DNA of 64,000 nt from Henricia sp. BOLD:AAB3569 (taxonomy: Eukaryota > Echinodermata > Asteroidea > Spinulosida > Echinasteridae), in the NCBI GenBank assembly GCA_037783545.1, contig JBBELK010000064.1, positions 1,178,001 through 1,242,000 of the forward strand, given 5' to 3'. The notes beneath the pieces were generated by a model. The model was not told the DNA's origin. It ran no database searches and was given only the letters and a program-made list of their open reading frames with translations. The position numbers and the translations under genes were made by a program. Below, one piece after another: positions 12,238 to 23,528 of the stretch (position 1 is the stretch's first letter; each line of letters opens with the position of its first letter).

Positions 12238-13230
12238 CCCATAGACAAAGCACATAGTCTATCTCGCTGCTAGAAGGGTCGCTTGCAAAGCTTGGATCAT
12301 CATCAAACTTGGTCACAATAAGGAACCCATACTAAAGTACTATACCAAAGAGGTTACATCTTGATGACGTCACCAGGGGTCAGATTACATGTGTCTGAAA
12401 TTTAATGCCTTAAAAATTAAAAAAATTGTAAAAATTCAACCGTTTGAGATACAAACATTTTTGTTTCGGCAATGGTCATGACTATCCAATGTCTAAATTT
12501 CATGCAGAGACAATGACCTTGAATCTTGCTTCCTATTGGTCGAAAACGAGGCTGCGTTGTCATTTAAAACTGGTAGCAGATACCGAAATTGGGTCAACGT
12601 TGTTAGTCTCGGGACCCCTTGGGCATTACAAAAATACCAAAAGTTAAGTCGTCACACACGAAAAACCCCCCTTTAGCGGCAAGTTGAAAAATGGCCAAAA
12701 CGCATTTTGAAGAGATGTCTGTGGCGAAGTTTTTGCAAATTGGCCCAAAATTGGTGCATATGTTCACTGAGGGTCAGTGAATACGCCCATACTTTCAAAA
12801 GTTTGATGACGTCACCAGGTGTCAAATTACACTCGCTTGAACGTGCATCTTTTTAACAGCTATATCTAGAGAACGAAACGGCCGATGAAGGTCAAATATT
12901 TTGTTTCAGGTTTGTTGTGACTTGGTCTGACGCATATTAGCAGCAAAATTTGGTGGCGTAACGATGACGTCATCAAATAAGCCCGTTTGTACAGCATACA
13001 TTAGCCAAGGTCGTTCACTTCCTCTAATGGTCGTATGACCTTGAAACCAAGCAGGGACGTAGACTTGGTCATTAACATATAACATACCAAGTTACATTAG
13101 TGTGACGTCATTTGTTGATTTGTTATGAATTTTTGAATCTGGCAACCTATACTACAGCATACACACAGTGCAGTATATACATGTATACGAGTGTACATAA
13201 GCATGTACAATATGCATACATCTGCACTAT
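12238..13230. repeat. Array unit 8, B-start and A-end chimera
   Basis: Begins like unit 2 (type B) but ends with the A-type linker, so another B unit follows directly. The GCGCCCTCTAG word is degraded here (ACCCCCCTTTAGCGGC, about 12665-12680), the only unit in which this site is clearly lost. Four TGACGTCA palindromes. Confidence 0.85.
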
Positions 13231-14083
13231 CCCATAGACAAAGCACACAGTCTGTCTCGGTGCTAGAAGAGTCGCTTGCAAAGCTTGGATCATCATCAAA
13301 CTTAGTCACAATAAGGAACCCATAGTAAAGTACTATACCAAAGAGGTTAGATCTTGATGACGTCACCAGGTGTCAGATTACATGTGTCTGAAATTTAATG
13401 CCTTGCAAATTGAAAAATCTGTAAAAATCGAACCGTTTGAGATACAATCTTTATTCTTTCGGCACTGGTCATGACTATCCAAGGTCTAAATTTCATGCAG
13501 AGACATTGACCTTGAATCTTGTTTCCTATTGGTCGAAAACGAGGCTGCCTTGTCATTAAAAACCGGTAAGCGATGCCGAGATCGTGTCAACGGTGTTAGT
13601 CTCAGGACCCCTTGGGCATTCAAAAAATACAAAAAGTTAAGTCGTCACACGAAACAGCCCCCTCTAGTGACGAGTTGAAAAAAGACCAAAACGTATTTTG
13701 AATTGGTCAAATGTATATTATCAGCTAAATATTGTGACGTCACGATGACGTAATCAAATAAGAGTTCCTCAAGTATACATTAACCAAGGTCGTTTACTTT
13801 CTCCATTGGTCGTATGACCTTGAAAACTATCAGGTGCCTGGACCTGGTCATTAACATGTAACATACCAAGTTACATTAGTATGACATGCATGATTTGTTG
13901 ATTTATTATGAATTTTTGAATCTTGTCACTGTGCATACTGTACATGTACATGTACAGTATGTATTTATATTGTACAAAGTGTACATGTAGTATTATACAG
14001 CATGCAGTTTTACATGCATACAAACATACAAAAAAAGAAAAGCGGAAAGCCATATGCTCTGTTATCAACAGACATACCTCTAG
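13231..14083. repeat. Array unit 9, type B, last unit
   Basis: Nearly identical to unit 4 at a spacing of about 4.77 kb, including the shared deletion. The array stops at the end of the B-type linker, where the usual TTTAGCTTTTTTTATT start of the next A unit is replaced by a TTTCTTTCTTTTTC tract. Confidence 0.85.
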
Positions 14084-14129
14084 TTTTCTTTCTTTTTCTT
14101 TCTTCGTTCATGTACTTGTTCATGTTTGA

Positions 14130-14168
14130 TCATCTCTCCTTTTTCTACTGTGGAAAACAGGTAAGTTT
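14130..14168 (+). other. Possible recursive (ratchet) splice site
   Basis: CTCTCCTTTTTCTACTG is followed by GGAAAACAG|GTAAGT, with the junction between 14160 and 14161. No AG dinucleotide occurs in the preceding ~70 bases. Acceptor and strong donor directly abutting is the form of recursive splice points in long introns. It could equally be an ordinary acceptor or chance. Confidence 0.2.
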
Positions 14169-14308
14169 ATCAAATGATTAATTTACTATTAACTTTTGTT
14201 GTTTGAAATGAGATATCCAAAAAGTCAACTGATGGTCTGAAAGGTTTTTATTCGAACTTATTCACATTTATTTGTCTAAATAAAATCTGCCCTCGGCCAC
14301 GCTTTAAT

Positions 14309-14967
14309 GAGTCACTTATTTTTACGACTCAAGTTCTTTTGTAGACTTGTCATTTTGTAGTACGACTTGAGTCGAGTCATTGGATCAAGAAGGTCACTGC
14401 AAAGAAAAGTCACTGCATTTGCTCAAGTTGAGTCAAATTTTTTCCCCTCAAGTCATTTGGTGTCACTGATTATCTAAAACCCGACAGTCACATAAGATGA
14501 GGACACCGAGTTGGCATTAATGGATGCAGGCTGGCACACCCATATTTACTTGATGTGATGGTAATGTGAGGGTTCTGTTGTAACTGTTCGAAGTACATAC
14601 ATGTAGATTTACCAAAGTGTGTCACGTTAACACGCGTTAAATTTTTGCATAGATTTCTGTGGTGATCAGGCACCATAGCAGATGTTGTGTTCGTTACTAG
14701 TATACTTTGCCCAGTTGCGCCTCCATGCAACACCGAGAGAAGAATTGGGTCTTTAGGGAAAACCTGAGGGAGTATACCAACTGTGCCTTATAGCTCAGCT
14801 GGTAGAGCATCTGCCTAGTGATGAGTCGGAGGTCTCAAGTTCAAATCCCAATAAGGCCCTTACTATTTTTCTCTCATCCCAAGTTTGCTTGCATAGATTG
14901 TGGAGGACTCAAGTTTTTCTGGTCTATGATTTGAGTTGCCTTTTGAAGAAAGACTCGCATCAAGTCA
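14309..14967. repeat. GAGTC/CAAGTC-rich cluster, interrupted
   Basis: Words of the type GACTTGAGTCGAGTCA and CTCAAGTCA recur from about 14309 to 14470 and again at about 14906-14967. The SINE at 14706-14888 lies between them, so it probably inserted into one original cluster. A larger cluster of the same kind is at 19.7-20.15 kb. Confidence 0.5.
14706..14888 (+). mobile_element. tRNA-derived SINE, intact copy
   Basis: A 73-nt tRNA-like segment at 14785-14857 has a closed acceptor pair (GCCTTAT/ATAAGGC), an A box in TAGCTCAGCTGGTAGAGC (14791-14808) and a B box in GTTCAAATCCC. The anticodon and T stems do not pair properly, so it is not a functional tRNA gene. The flanks on both sides, including TTTGCCCAGTTGC and CTCTCATCCCAAGTTTG, are shared with the copy at 63.4-63.8 kb and belong to the repeat. 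Confidence 0.75.
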
Positions 14968-15721
14968 CCCAAAACCATTCACCAAAGGTCATTGGTCTTA
15001 AGTATGGTCTTTGAATTCTCATTTAATAGTTGGAGGTTATCACAGTTGTTTGGTGCCAGTTATCCTCCATCCCAGAGTGTGATAGAGGACATGGCCTCAG
15101 ACAGATCATCAAGCCATTGTTTGTACAGGAATTAAGGGACTCCAATTAAATTACTCACAGACAGACCACATGGGAAATGTATGTGTGACTTGTACAGTGT
15201 AGAGTTCATGGAAATTTAAGTAACATGAAATGTGTTGACCTTCAAAGCAGTGCATCTCATTTTTTGGTTATTTCATATACCACGCCAAATATTGTTTGCA
15301 GCTTTGTTCAGTTGCATGTTAATTGTTATGAGAAATGTTTGGTGGGGAGGTAAACCTACACGAAAGTGCATGGTATCATTGTGGTTGCGTCAGCCGAGTG
15401 AAAAGTATGCCTACACCAAAATAATAAATGCTTGGTTTAAAGTAAAACAAAAACAATAGAAACATAAATAAGGCTTCTAAATAGCATATTCCATGTTTTG
15501 AGAAGGTCCCTATGTATTTAGACTTTCTTGGAAGCTGGTGTTGTCAAATGCAGTCAATAGTATTCTGTCGGTCGCCGCAACGCTTCCGGTAGGACTGGAG
15601 GGAAAACAACGGTGTGCCAATGGTGACAAGCGAAGTAACAAAGCCGTTGTCTACGCAACATGTACACGTATCTAAGCATGAACGAATTTGTTTTCACTCC
15701 AGTCACAAAGGCATATGAAAC
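14889..15721. other. Unassigned sequence with a weak exon-like frame
   Basis: No repeat ends found. A plus-strand open frame at 15046-15135 follows a CACAG acceptor-like site and reads partly as YPPSQSVIEDMASDRSSS before a stop. It has no clear donor and is noted only as a weak candidate. Confidence 0.25.
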
Positions 15722-16104
15722 CGGATCACAAACTGAGTGCAAACGCTCTCGGAACCAAATTGGCCCCGGATCAGACCCCGAGATTTTGGTCTCGCGTTGG
15801 CGGAGGGTTCGATCCCGAGCTCAGGATCAGTTTGCGGTTAGATAAGCAATTAAGTTTTACCGCATCCGCTTAACAGCCGTAACGGGGGAAAAGTGGCCTT
15901 GTACACTGTACATGCACAACCCATGCAGACATTGATCAGTACATACACACATAGAGCATGACCTTTGACTGCAACTTCTGGCACCACGCTCAAGATCAAC
16001 AACAGAATGTAAACGCGGCACTCAGAATCATTGCGGTTAACACTAGCTGACGCATTCTTATCAGGGGATCAATCTTGATCCCGAGCTCGGGATCAGTGTA
16101 AACG
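15722..16104. mobile_element. GTTTACACT-type MITE, family E copy 1, left-truncated
   Basis: Matches 38628-39063 along its length: GGATCACAAACTGAG, GTTTGCGGTTAGATAAGCAA, AGAGCATGACCTTTGACTG, and an end with CCCGAGCTCGGGATCAGTGTAAACG. The terminal TGTTTACACTTGATTCC part present in copy 2 is missing here. Confidence 0.7.
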
Positions 16105-16904
16105 TAACAAAAAGTGCCAGGATGTGCGCCCAACAGAATTACACAGAAGCCCCAACTAATTAACCCCAGTGACCTTACAAATTACAGCTTAATGACCAAG
16201 TTTGTGCAGTATGTCTTGCCAGGTTGTCAACTCAATGGGGCAACCTTCCCCCAAACAGGGCCTGAGTTTGTCTGGCCTCCCTGTATAGCACTGTAGGCTG
16301 CAACCACAAGGAGTTTTCTACGAACTTCAGTTGTTGGCTGTAGGCCTTGTTGGACTTAATAGACTTACTGAAGTGTGAGGTCTGTTACCAAGGTAACTGG
16401 GTCTAAACATTCACTGGTAATCTGAAACGTCCATTACTGAGGTGCAGGGAAACAGTTCACTGGTTTTAGTGTACAGACCCTGTAACCTTGGCAGCACATA
16501 AAGGGTGCTAATTTTAGTACTCATCTTACTGAACAACCACAGTAGTTCAACAGGAAAAAAAAGTCCAATGGGAATACCACTTTAATTTTAGTGAAAGTCT
16601 GTAAACAACTACAGGATTGCATCTAGCTGTCACCTGACAATGCATTAACAGAAGGACAAAGCAGTTAATGGTTTAAGTTTCATTAATTGTTTGATTAACC
16701 CTGTTGGCTCTCATATGATGTCCAGCTGTGGTGGTGTTTTGCTTTGAGGTTTGTAAGAGGGGAATTGTGTTTTCTTTGGAAGGGCTGTGCAAGATGTTTT
16801 TTAACCTTGACCGCTGGCAGCCTTTGGTCAGGATTGAGGCTTGAGGTTTGGCGTTGAACTTAAGACCCTGTTTAATTGTATACTGGTTGTGGGCTGGAGA
16901 CTTG
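16105..16904. other. Unassigned sequence with one MITE end
   Basis: AAGTCCAATGGGAATACCACT at 16561-16581 matches the right end of the family G element at 62.3-63.0 kb, but no partner end is nearby. Nothing else is recognised. Confidence 0.4.
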
Positions 16905-18074
16905 AGGCCTTTTCCCACTACCCACCTCCGACCCGGGTAACTTTTCTACCCGGGTAGCGGTAAATAACCCGGGTAACATTTAACCCGGAGTGTCTTTTCA
17001 CACGACAAGCGTTAACCCGGAGAAACACTTACACGGGTCGTCTCTTACACGGGTACAAAAGCGACCCTTTTCCCATGGCATTTTTGCATGCGCACGTACC
17101 CGGGTACACCAATCAGCACAATACCCAGAAACCATTGCGTGTGGAAAATCGATCGATCGATCAGGCTGCGCGTGCACACACAAACATGGCGGACGACACA
17201 GCAACATCGCTGGCAATTTTTGCTGTTAATATTTCGCATGTTTACTCAACAGGTCGAGTCGGGTGTTCATGAATGAATAACGCGCGCGATCGATAATATT
17301 TATTAATGTGTGCTTTGTCACTGGCCCCACGCGTATTTTGTGTACACTATCTTCAGAAGAGTACCAGTTTGACAGTGCCATTCAAGCGCGGGCGCACTTA
17401 GACTGGTTCCATCTACATATTCCACATAGGAGAATATAAGGACAGGTAAAGGGCACTTCATTTTGATCTGTGATTGATCGTCTTTGCGCGTGCGCATTGT
17501 ATGCTTTATATTTAAAAATTGGCGAAGCCCTTTGCTTCATGCAATGTACTTTATTTACATTTGGATATGTTCGACACGCACGGCAGGGTTACAATTGTCA
17601 ATGCAAAATATACGCACTTACTAAAAAAAGTATAATAATAACCACGTGACCACGGGCAGATTTCTGCCCGTCATGGCCGCCCTTTACCGATCCTTATATT
17701 TTTTTGCAATAAGCAATAGGATCGGGAAATAATCTAGGGCGCACTTGTAACCTTTGACCCAATAATTATTGCGGCAAGAATTTAACTCGCTAAATAGCAT
17801 ACCCGGGTAGGCTATTGTCGTCGTTTACCACGACAAACGTTAACCCGGAAAATCGTCTCAAGGTCGCCGTTAACCCCGAGATTGGTGGGTTAACCCACCT
17901 CCCGAGCAGGGCTAGAAATTATCCGGGTTAAGTGGCATTTTTGGCCAGATAACCCGGGTAATACGTAACCCCGATATTTGCCGTGGGAAACGAACCCTTA
18001 ACCCGGGTAATCTCGGGGTAAAATTTTTCTGTTACCCGGGTTATCTCGGGTTAAAGTGCCGTGGGAAAAGGCCT
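16905..18074. mobile_element. Family F MITE copy 1, 1170 bp, with nested element
   Basis: The termini are AGGCCTTTTCCCAC and its complement, flanked by TTG on both sides (16902-16904 and 18075-18077). Both arms are built from repeated TTACCCGGGT, GTTAACCCG and CCGTGGGAAA modules. A second copy lies inverted at 46611-48113. Relative to that copy this one carries an extra 338-bp insertion (17399-17736) and a 36-bp segment near 17349. A 3-bp duplication suggests a PIF/Harbinger-like origin. No transposase is seen. Confidence 0.85.
17399..17736. mobile_element. Nested 338-bp element with 9-bp target duplication
   Basis: GGGCGCACT occurs directly before (17390-17398) and after (17737-17745) this segment, and the inverted family F copy has a single uninterrupted GGGCGAACT at the same place. 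The ends form an imperfect inverted repeat: TAGACTGGTTCC against TAGATTATTTCC, then ATATAAGGA and GGTAAAGGGC in both arms. A 9-bp duplication fits Mutator-like elements. Confidence 0.75.
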
Positions 18075-18077
18075 TTG

Positions 18078-19374
18078 GATGTATCTGTTTGGCATGTGCC
18101 CTTGAGCATAACATTTTTCTCTCCTTCCAGCAGTAAATGTGTACCTGCAAGGGTTGCCCCCCTTAGGGCGCAAACATGTACCTTCAAGAAGTTGTGCCCA
18201 TTGTCCTGGGTAGTAATGTTAAACACTGTATTATTATAACTACAAGGTAGATGCACTATAAAGCCCATAAAAGTACAATTGTAAATTGCATTAATCCTTT
18301 TTTTTTATAGATAAAACTCATTGTGGACATCGCAACAACAAAAATTCCTGTCAAGTACACATATGCATGTACTTTTCCTGAGTCATGGCTAGTTTTACCA
18401 TGTGAAAAAAAACCCTGTGCAGACAACTGAACTCTCATTCAAAGTTTTGATGAGCGAATAAATTTACTTTGAACATGGTCACTAGGCCAAACTGTGTCAA
18501 ATGAATGCAACTGCAGATGTTGGGAAAACAGTTTTCAACCTTTTAACTTTTGTTGACGGAACACACAAAATAGCACTAAATTTTGTCATTCCTCTTCAGG
18601 TCACCATAGTTTTGCTGAAAAGTTAGGTAGGGCTGCAGACTGTGTAAAATGTAGCATTGCACCTTCCTGTGGTACATACATGTAGTAAACCTTTCTGTCT
18701 TGGGGGAAGGGGACAATGACGAGGAGAGCCTTAGGGGACAGCATTGGGAGGGATGGTTAATTCATTTTGTCCATTATGCAATTTGAGTTGAGAACTCTGT
18801 CAATGTGTAGAATCGGACCAAGTGTGCACATTATTCAAATGAATTATCACAATTGCATTTTTTCCCTAGCATTTGAAAGGGTCTCCAAGACATTTTAAAG
18901 TCTGAGTGGTTGTGCCTTGGGGGCAAACTTGCATGGCTGCCCGCATCAAATGTAAAAAATCTTGATGTCGATTCATCATCCAGCAAATGTTTCCAAAAAT
19001 GTACTTAGTCATCATGCCTCCCCACGGTCAAATTTCAGAGCTGCCACTCAAAATTGGGGATGTAAGCGCACAACTGTTGGCGACTCGGTAATTGAAGAAG
19101 AGCAATGAATTTGCCAAACACAAACATTTTCGTTATTAATTTCTGAAAATAATACCACTTGAAAGTTGAAATGCTGTCTGGCCTGTCTGATTTCACCAAG
19201 CATTTCATGATTTGAGGTACCTACATGTACTAATGTTGGTTGGCTCAAGTTACACAGAGTAGTGTGCACAATTTTGTGAAGCTATTTGAAACAATAGGGG
19301 TGACTCATCTTCTGAAGCAAATTTTAGATTTTAAATTAATTTCCTTAACCCTGGTATCTTTCCCATTTTGCATT
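18078..19374. other. Unassigned sequence
   Basis: No gene, inverted-repeat ends or tandem repeat recognised. Short frames on both strands look like chance openings. Confidence 0.4.
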
Positions 19375-19379
19375 TTGTA

Positions 19380-19692
19380 CACTGTAAAAAAACTTGTGTT
19401 TTTACAGGAAATTCCTGGCAGCCAGTATGCCAGGAATTTCCTGTAAAATGACAGTAAGGGTAATATTACCATAACAAACCCAAGCTGTTCTTTAACAGCC
19501 TCCCCGTCATTCTACAACACAGTCCTGTAAAAGTACAGTATCAGAAACCCGTCATTCCAGAACACAATCCCATAAAAAAGCAGCCATCATTTTACTGCAC
19601 AGTCCTGTAAAAGAACAGTATCAGCAACCCTGCAAAATCTCGGGTGTTAGAATTAACACCCTTGGTGTTAAATTTGATTCTTTTTCGCAGTG
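19380..19692. mobile_element. CACTG-ended element, 5-bp TTGTA duplication
   Basis: CACTGTAAAAAAA at the left and CTTTTTCGCAGTG at the right form an imperfect inverted repeat, with TTGTA on both sides (19375-19379 and 19693-19697). Inside is a palindrome near 19395-19447 (TTTTACAGGAAATTCCTGG against CCAGGAATTTCCTGTAAAA) and repeated CAGTCCTGTAAAAG words. CACTG termini occur in Chapaev and Transib-type elements, and the family is undecided. Confidence 0.65.
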
Positions 19693-19696
19693 TTGT

Positions 19697-20150
19697 AGTC
19701 GAGTCACCAAAATCGAGTCCGAGTCTCAAGTCACTAGAATCAAGTCCGAGTCACAGTCTTCAGTCATTAGCCCCGAGTCTTAGTCAAGAGTCACTTTCCT
19801 CAAGTCCGAGTCCGAGTCACGAGTCACGAGTCACTTGTTCGCAAGCCCGAGTCCGAGTCACGAGTCACTTGTTCGCCATATTAATGAAACTGAATCTGCT
19901 ATAGTTTCGTTCACACAATGTGAAATTATGACGTGCTCATGCGCTCCTTGCCGGCCTGGTGGGGCAATGTACGGTACATGTACATAATCACGCATGTAGT
20001 GTTTTCTTCCAAAGAAGCCTGCATTAAGCGCGTGAATATATATCTTTTTTCTTTTTTGAAATATGTGACTCGTGAGTCCGAGTCATCATGGTCGAGTCTG
20101 AGTCCGAGTCATTTTCCAATGCGACTCGAGTAGAGTCAAGTCCGAGTTAG
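19697..20150. repeat. GAGTC-rich cluster
   Basis: GAGTCCGAGTCACGAGTCAC-type motifs are dense at 19697-19884 and 20068-20148, separated by ordinary sequence. The overall pattern is a degenerate pentamer (GAGTC and its complement) rather than an exact tandem repeat. Confidence 0.65.
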
Positions 20151-20432
20151 GAAAATTTTAAATAATTTTTGATAAAGATAGCGGTAAAAAATTGTTTGGG
20201 ATGTCTGCAGCATTATGTAATTTTAATGATCTATGCACTTGAACCAATCATGCCGAGACCACAGATAAATGTAATACTGGCACACGACCAACAATTTTCA
20301 AAAAATTTATCAGATTTGATAAACATAAGTCTCGAGTCCATTTAGAGAAAAAGAAAAGATCTTCAAATAACTACAATTTCAAAAACTGTGGTGTATGATG
20401 TGGTGGGACGGCTTGTTGTTAAAACACCTTTA

Positions 20433-20571
20433 AGCGGGCCTCCCACTGCGATTTTTGCCACGAATTTCCTACGAATTGGTACGATTATCGGAGACTGCCT
20501 ATAGACTCTACACACAATCGTACCCAATCGTAGCTAATTCGTGGCAAAAATCGCACAGTGGGAGGCCCGCT
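20433..20571. mobile_element. 139-bp MITE, long TIR, TTA duplication
   Basis: The two arms, starting AGCGGGCCTCCCACTG, pair for about 36 bp including ATTTTTGCCACGAATT. TTA flanks both ends (20430-20432 and 20572-20574). The remainder also folds (GTACGATTATCG against the ACAATCGTAC region). PIF/Harbinger-like by duplication length. Confidence 0.85.
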
Positions 20572-20574
20572 TTA

Positions 20575-23528
20575 TAAAAACACTACATTATACAAGGATT
20601 GGTTCTTCTATCCTAACAATACCAAATCCTAATTAAATGATTTTTCATAAACCTGAAGAAGTTCCTACCGGTATGTTTTGCCCCAAACTTGCTTTAAAAT
20701 CTAAACATAGCAATTAACCAACACCTGTCCCCCAAAACCTGGAGAACCATAATCTATGAGTTTGAAGTTCAGTCCCATTGTCTTTTATCATGTAAAATTG
20801 TGTACATTTTAGCTGCTGTGTGGTTATTGTCTCCAAGTAAGTAATCACATCAAAGTGTGTACTCGTGTCGTTGTAATAATTGCAAATACTAAATGTAGTA
20901 AATGCTTAGAATGAGTTGAAGATGAGAGACTGCTGGAATGAAATTACAGTATGTCTGTCAGGACGAAGTAAAGTATGAATGAGAAAGTCAACTTGACCAT
21001 ATTTGCATGCTGAAAGCCGATATGGAATCACCCAGGGTGAAACGAAACAAGGTGCTAATGCACCATGATTGGGAGGTAACATCACAAGAGACTGGATATT
21101 ACCAGAGACAAGCGAGCCACGCTGTGCCCCCAGGCCACGAAAACCCAAGCAGCTCGCTATGGCAAACATTCCCTGCCTGTTGTGCTAGCAATTTACCCTC
21201 TTGAACCAATTTGGGTATCTGGGAATTGGGGAATTGCCCACGGGGTTGGCACAACCCATTTATGCATCAATTTACTGTGCTAGAAAAGGCCCCACTTTGG
21301 GCCAAATTTAATTTCAGCATGATGGGATGATTTGAAAGGAGATGCCCTGTACACGAGGTAAAATGCAGCAGATGGCTCTCCACCAGTATTTTGCATCTTT
21401 CATTAGGCCTTTCCAAGGTATCAGTTGCAGGCCGTAAGTTATGCTGAAGAGTAACAGAAACCCTCTCCTTGCACAAATAATTCCCATAGGTTATTAACCC
21501 TAACCTTTCCTGATCCTCAAAAGATTTTTTATTTTTGAAAGTTTTTAAAGGATGGAGGCAACTTGCATGTCTTGCATGTACATGGTGTGACTGTGAGACA
21601 TATCCAAAATTGTACCATAAAGATTTTGACACAAAACACAGTAAATCGGCCAAATTGAGGTGGGTTAGGCTTTTTATCATTACACCAATGTAACCTCACA
21701 TAATACTTGATAACAACTGAAGTAAGGAGTACTTAATTTCTATAGACCTTGGTGCTTCACACCAACACACGTGTGTACTGGTACTATACATGTACATGTA
21801 TGTTGTCCCATAAGCATTCAGGGTAAAATATAGAATATTGTAAATGTACATGTAGTGCATCTGCACCCCCATACCACAAGACGCAAACTGGGCATTATTT
21901 GGGATGCAGACGTATCACCCATATAATAATGTTCCAGTGCCCTGAGAACCTTTTGTGGTGGATGTGTGCACCATAATATTAGAGTTCATTATATTCACTG
22001 ATGTAGGCCTACATAATAAAAGTAAACTACTACTACTACTAGGTTATCTTCCGTAACTTTTGTTGCCCTTCTCAAGCAATTTGGTCCACGTATCTGACAG
22101 TCCAGGAAAGGTGTGTACATGTAGTACCCTTGCACAACTGTTGTGTAGCCAGGAGCTATTTCCCTGCTGGAGACCAAATGTCTGGAGAATCTGGCGTCTT
22201 AAAGGTGCAGCCTTTGGGCGGAGTCAAACTTAAAAGATGTGGTCACCTCCTACAGAGGGAGGTCTTGACATTCAAAGTTTAACACCTGTGGGTTTTGTAA
22301 CCCTATTAGGAAAAATAATTTCTATAAGAAAGCTCAAGTTTGTGAAAAGCATTTTCCCCTTCAACTTGAATTTTGTAGTCTGATGCATATAAGGGGTGAG
22401 AGTTGTTGCAGAAGAGGCGCAAGCCGTTATGTTTTTTTCTGAAATTAGGACTCAAAAAGTGACGTTTCAGTTTTTTTTTTTTTTACCAATTTAAAATATT
22501 TATTGAGTTGCAAGTTCATCTGTATATTGTCAAATTGTACTTAATATTTTCCAGATGTAAATGGACGCACCAATTGTAAATTCAACCAAGCAGCTTACAC
22601 TGTCGGACAAAAATTTTAGGCCTATTCAATGATCACGCAACAAATCATATGCTGGTTTGCTGCAAAATATTAGGCAAAAATACCAGCACAAATTATTTCA
22701 AACCTGAAAAGATGACTATTCTCAATCAGTAGGCCAACACAAATTACCTGTAACTAATTAGTATTATTAGTGTACATGTAGGATATTAAGACACTCAAAT
22801 ATCACATGGTACATGTACGGTAGGCCTATGTTTCAAATAGGGCCTGATTTCAGAAATGTTCCTATTGTTAAGTAAAGTCCGGCAAATTTAAGTGTGGGAC
22901 TTTCCCCACTAGAAATCATGGAATAATTTTTTGCTGTGCGCATTTGGTATTGTGAAAATAGAGCCCACAAAGAAACGCACTTCCCTAAATGCTACTTAGA
23001 TAAGGAAAAATAGACATATTTTCTCTGTACTCTTTGAAAACTCAAATGAAGTTGCATGCTTTTGGGCAGCTTTGCACCACCCTGTCTTTCATTCGTAGAC
23101 CTTCTGTTGGTCTTTCACACAGGTTCAAATGCCAACCTGTCCCAACAGTCAAGCCGACCTCACAATCACAAAGTAATGGCTTCAAGTGATTGACATGCAG
23201 CCATCAGTGTACTTTTGGATCCTAATCTATTTTGTTAGTGAACTGGGTATTTTCAGTGCTTCACCCTTGGGAATTTAATCTCACTTTCCTCCAACCTGGA
23301 CTATGCTTCCAGGCGCTTGTGCAAGATTGTCTGGCACATGATGCTGGAGGGACACATTGCAAGCGATCAAAGAAAGTGTGGTCTAGAGAGCATTGCTGTT
23401 CTAAAGAGTTGTGGTAAAAATACAATTTGGCTTGGCAACAACTACGGGCTGGTCTTCAGGAAATCCAAGTACATGTAGGCCTTATATAAAGATGGCATTG
23501 GTAGATCTACGAAAGTGGTCTCCAGACA
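20575..23528. other. Unassigned sequence, intron-like
   Basis: No repeat ends or recognisable protein. The longest ATG frame outside repeats is on the minus strand at 21267-21680 (137 codons), with no recognisable motif. A TACATGTACATGTA run lies near 21787-21800. Confidence 0.35.

Larger units (their letters stand above)
5354..14083. repeat. Tandem macrosatellite-like array, nine ~1-kb units
   Basis: Nine units each start at CCATAGACAAAGC and follow the same order: GGATCATCATCAAACTTGG, a TGATGACGTCA block, a TTGGTCGAAAACGAGG block, GCGCCCTCTAG, a second TGATGACGTCACC block, then TATGACCTTGAAACC. Two types alternate. A units (starts 5391, 7469, 9357, 11249) end in a CAGCATACACACAGTGC linker. 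B units (6379, 8459, 10350, 12238, 13231) end in a GCGGAAAGCCATATGC linker, except the unit at 12238, which ends like an A unit. No coding function is supported. Its function is unknown. Confidence 0.9.

Noticed and set aside
5596-12647. A 67-residue frame recurring in six array units (starting MRYK.. at 5596, 6585, 8665, 9563, 10556, 12444)
   Set aside because: Its first codon is TTG, not ATG. The frame start is lost in units 3 and 7 (TTC), and differences between units are frequently amino-acid changing. It recurs because the DNA is repeated.
5354-14083. CRISPR-like repeat array
   Set aside because: Units are ~1 kb with no short repeat-spacer pattern, in eukaryotic DNA.
14785-14857. Functional tRNA gene
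   Set aside because: Acceptor stem and boxes A and B are present but the anticodon and T stems do not pair, and the flanks are shared with another copy, so it is a SINE.
21267-21680. 137-codon minus-strand ATG frame, the longest outside repeats
   Set aside because: No recognisable motif and no splice or composition support. Such lengths arise by chance in 64 kb. Not excluded as a gene.
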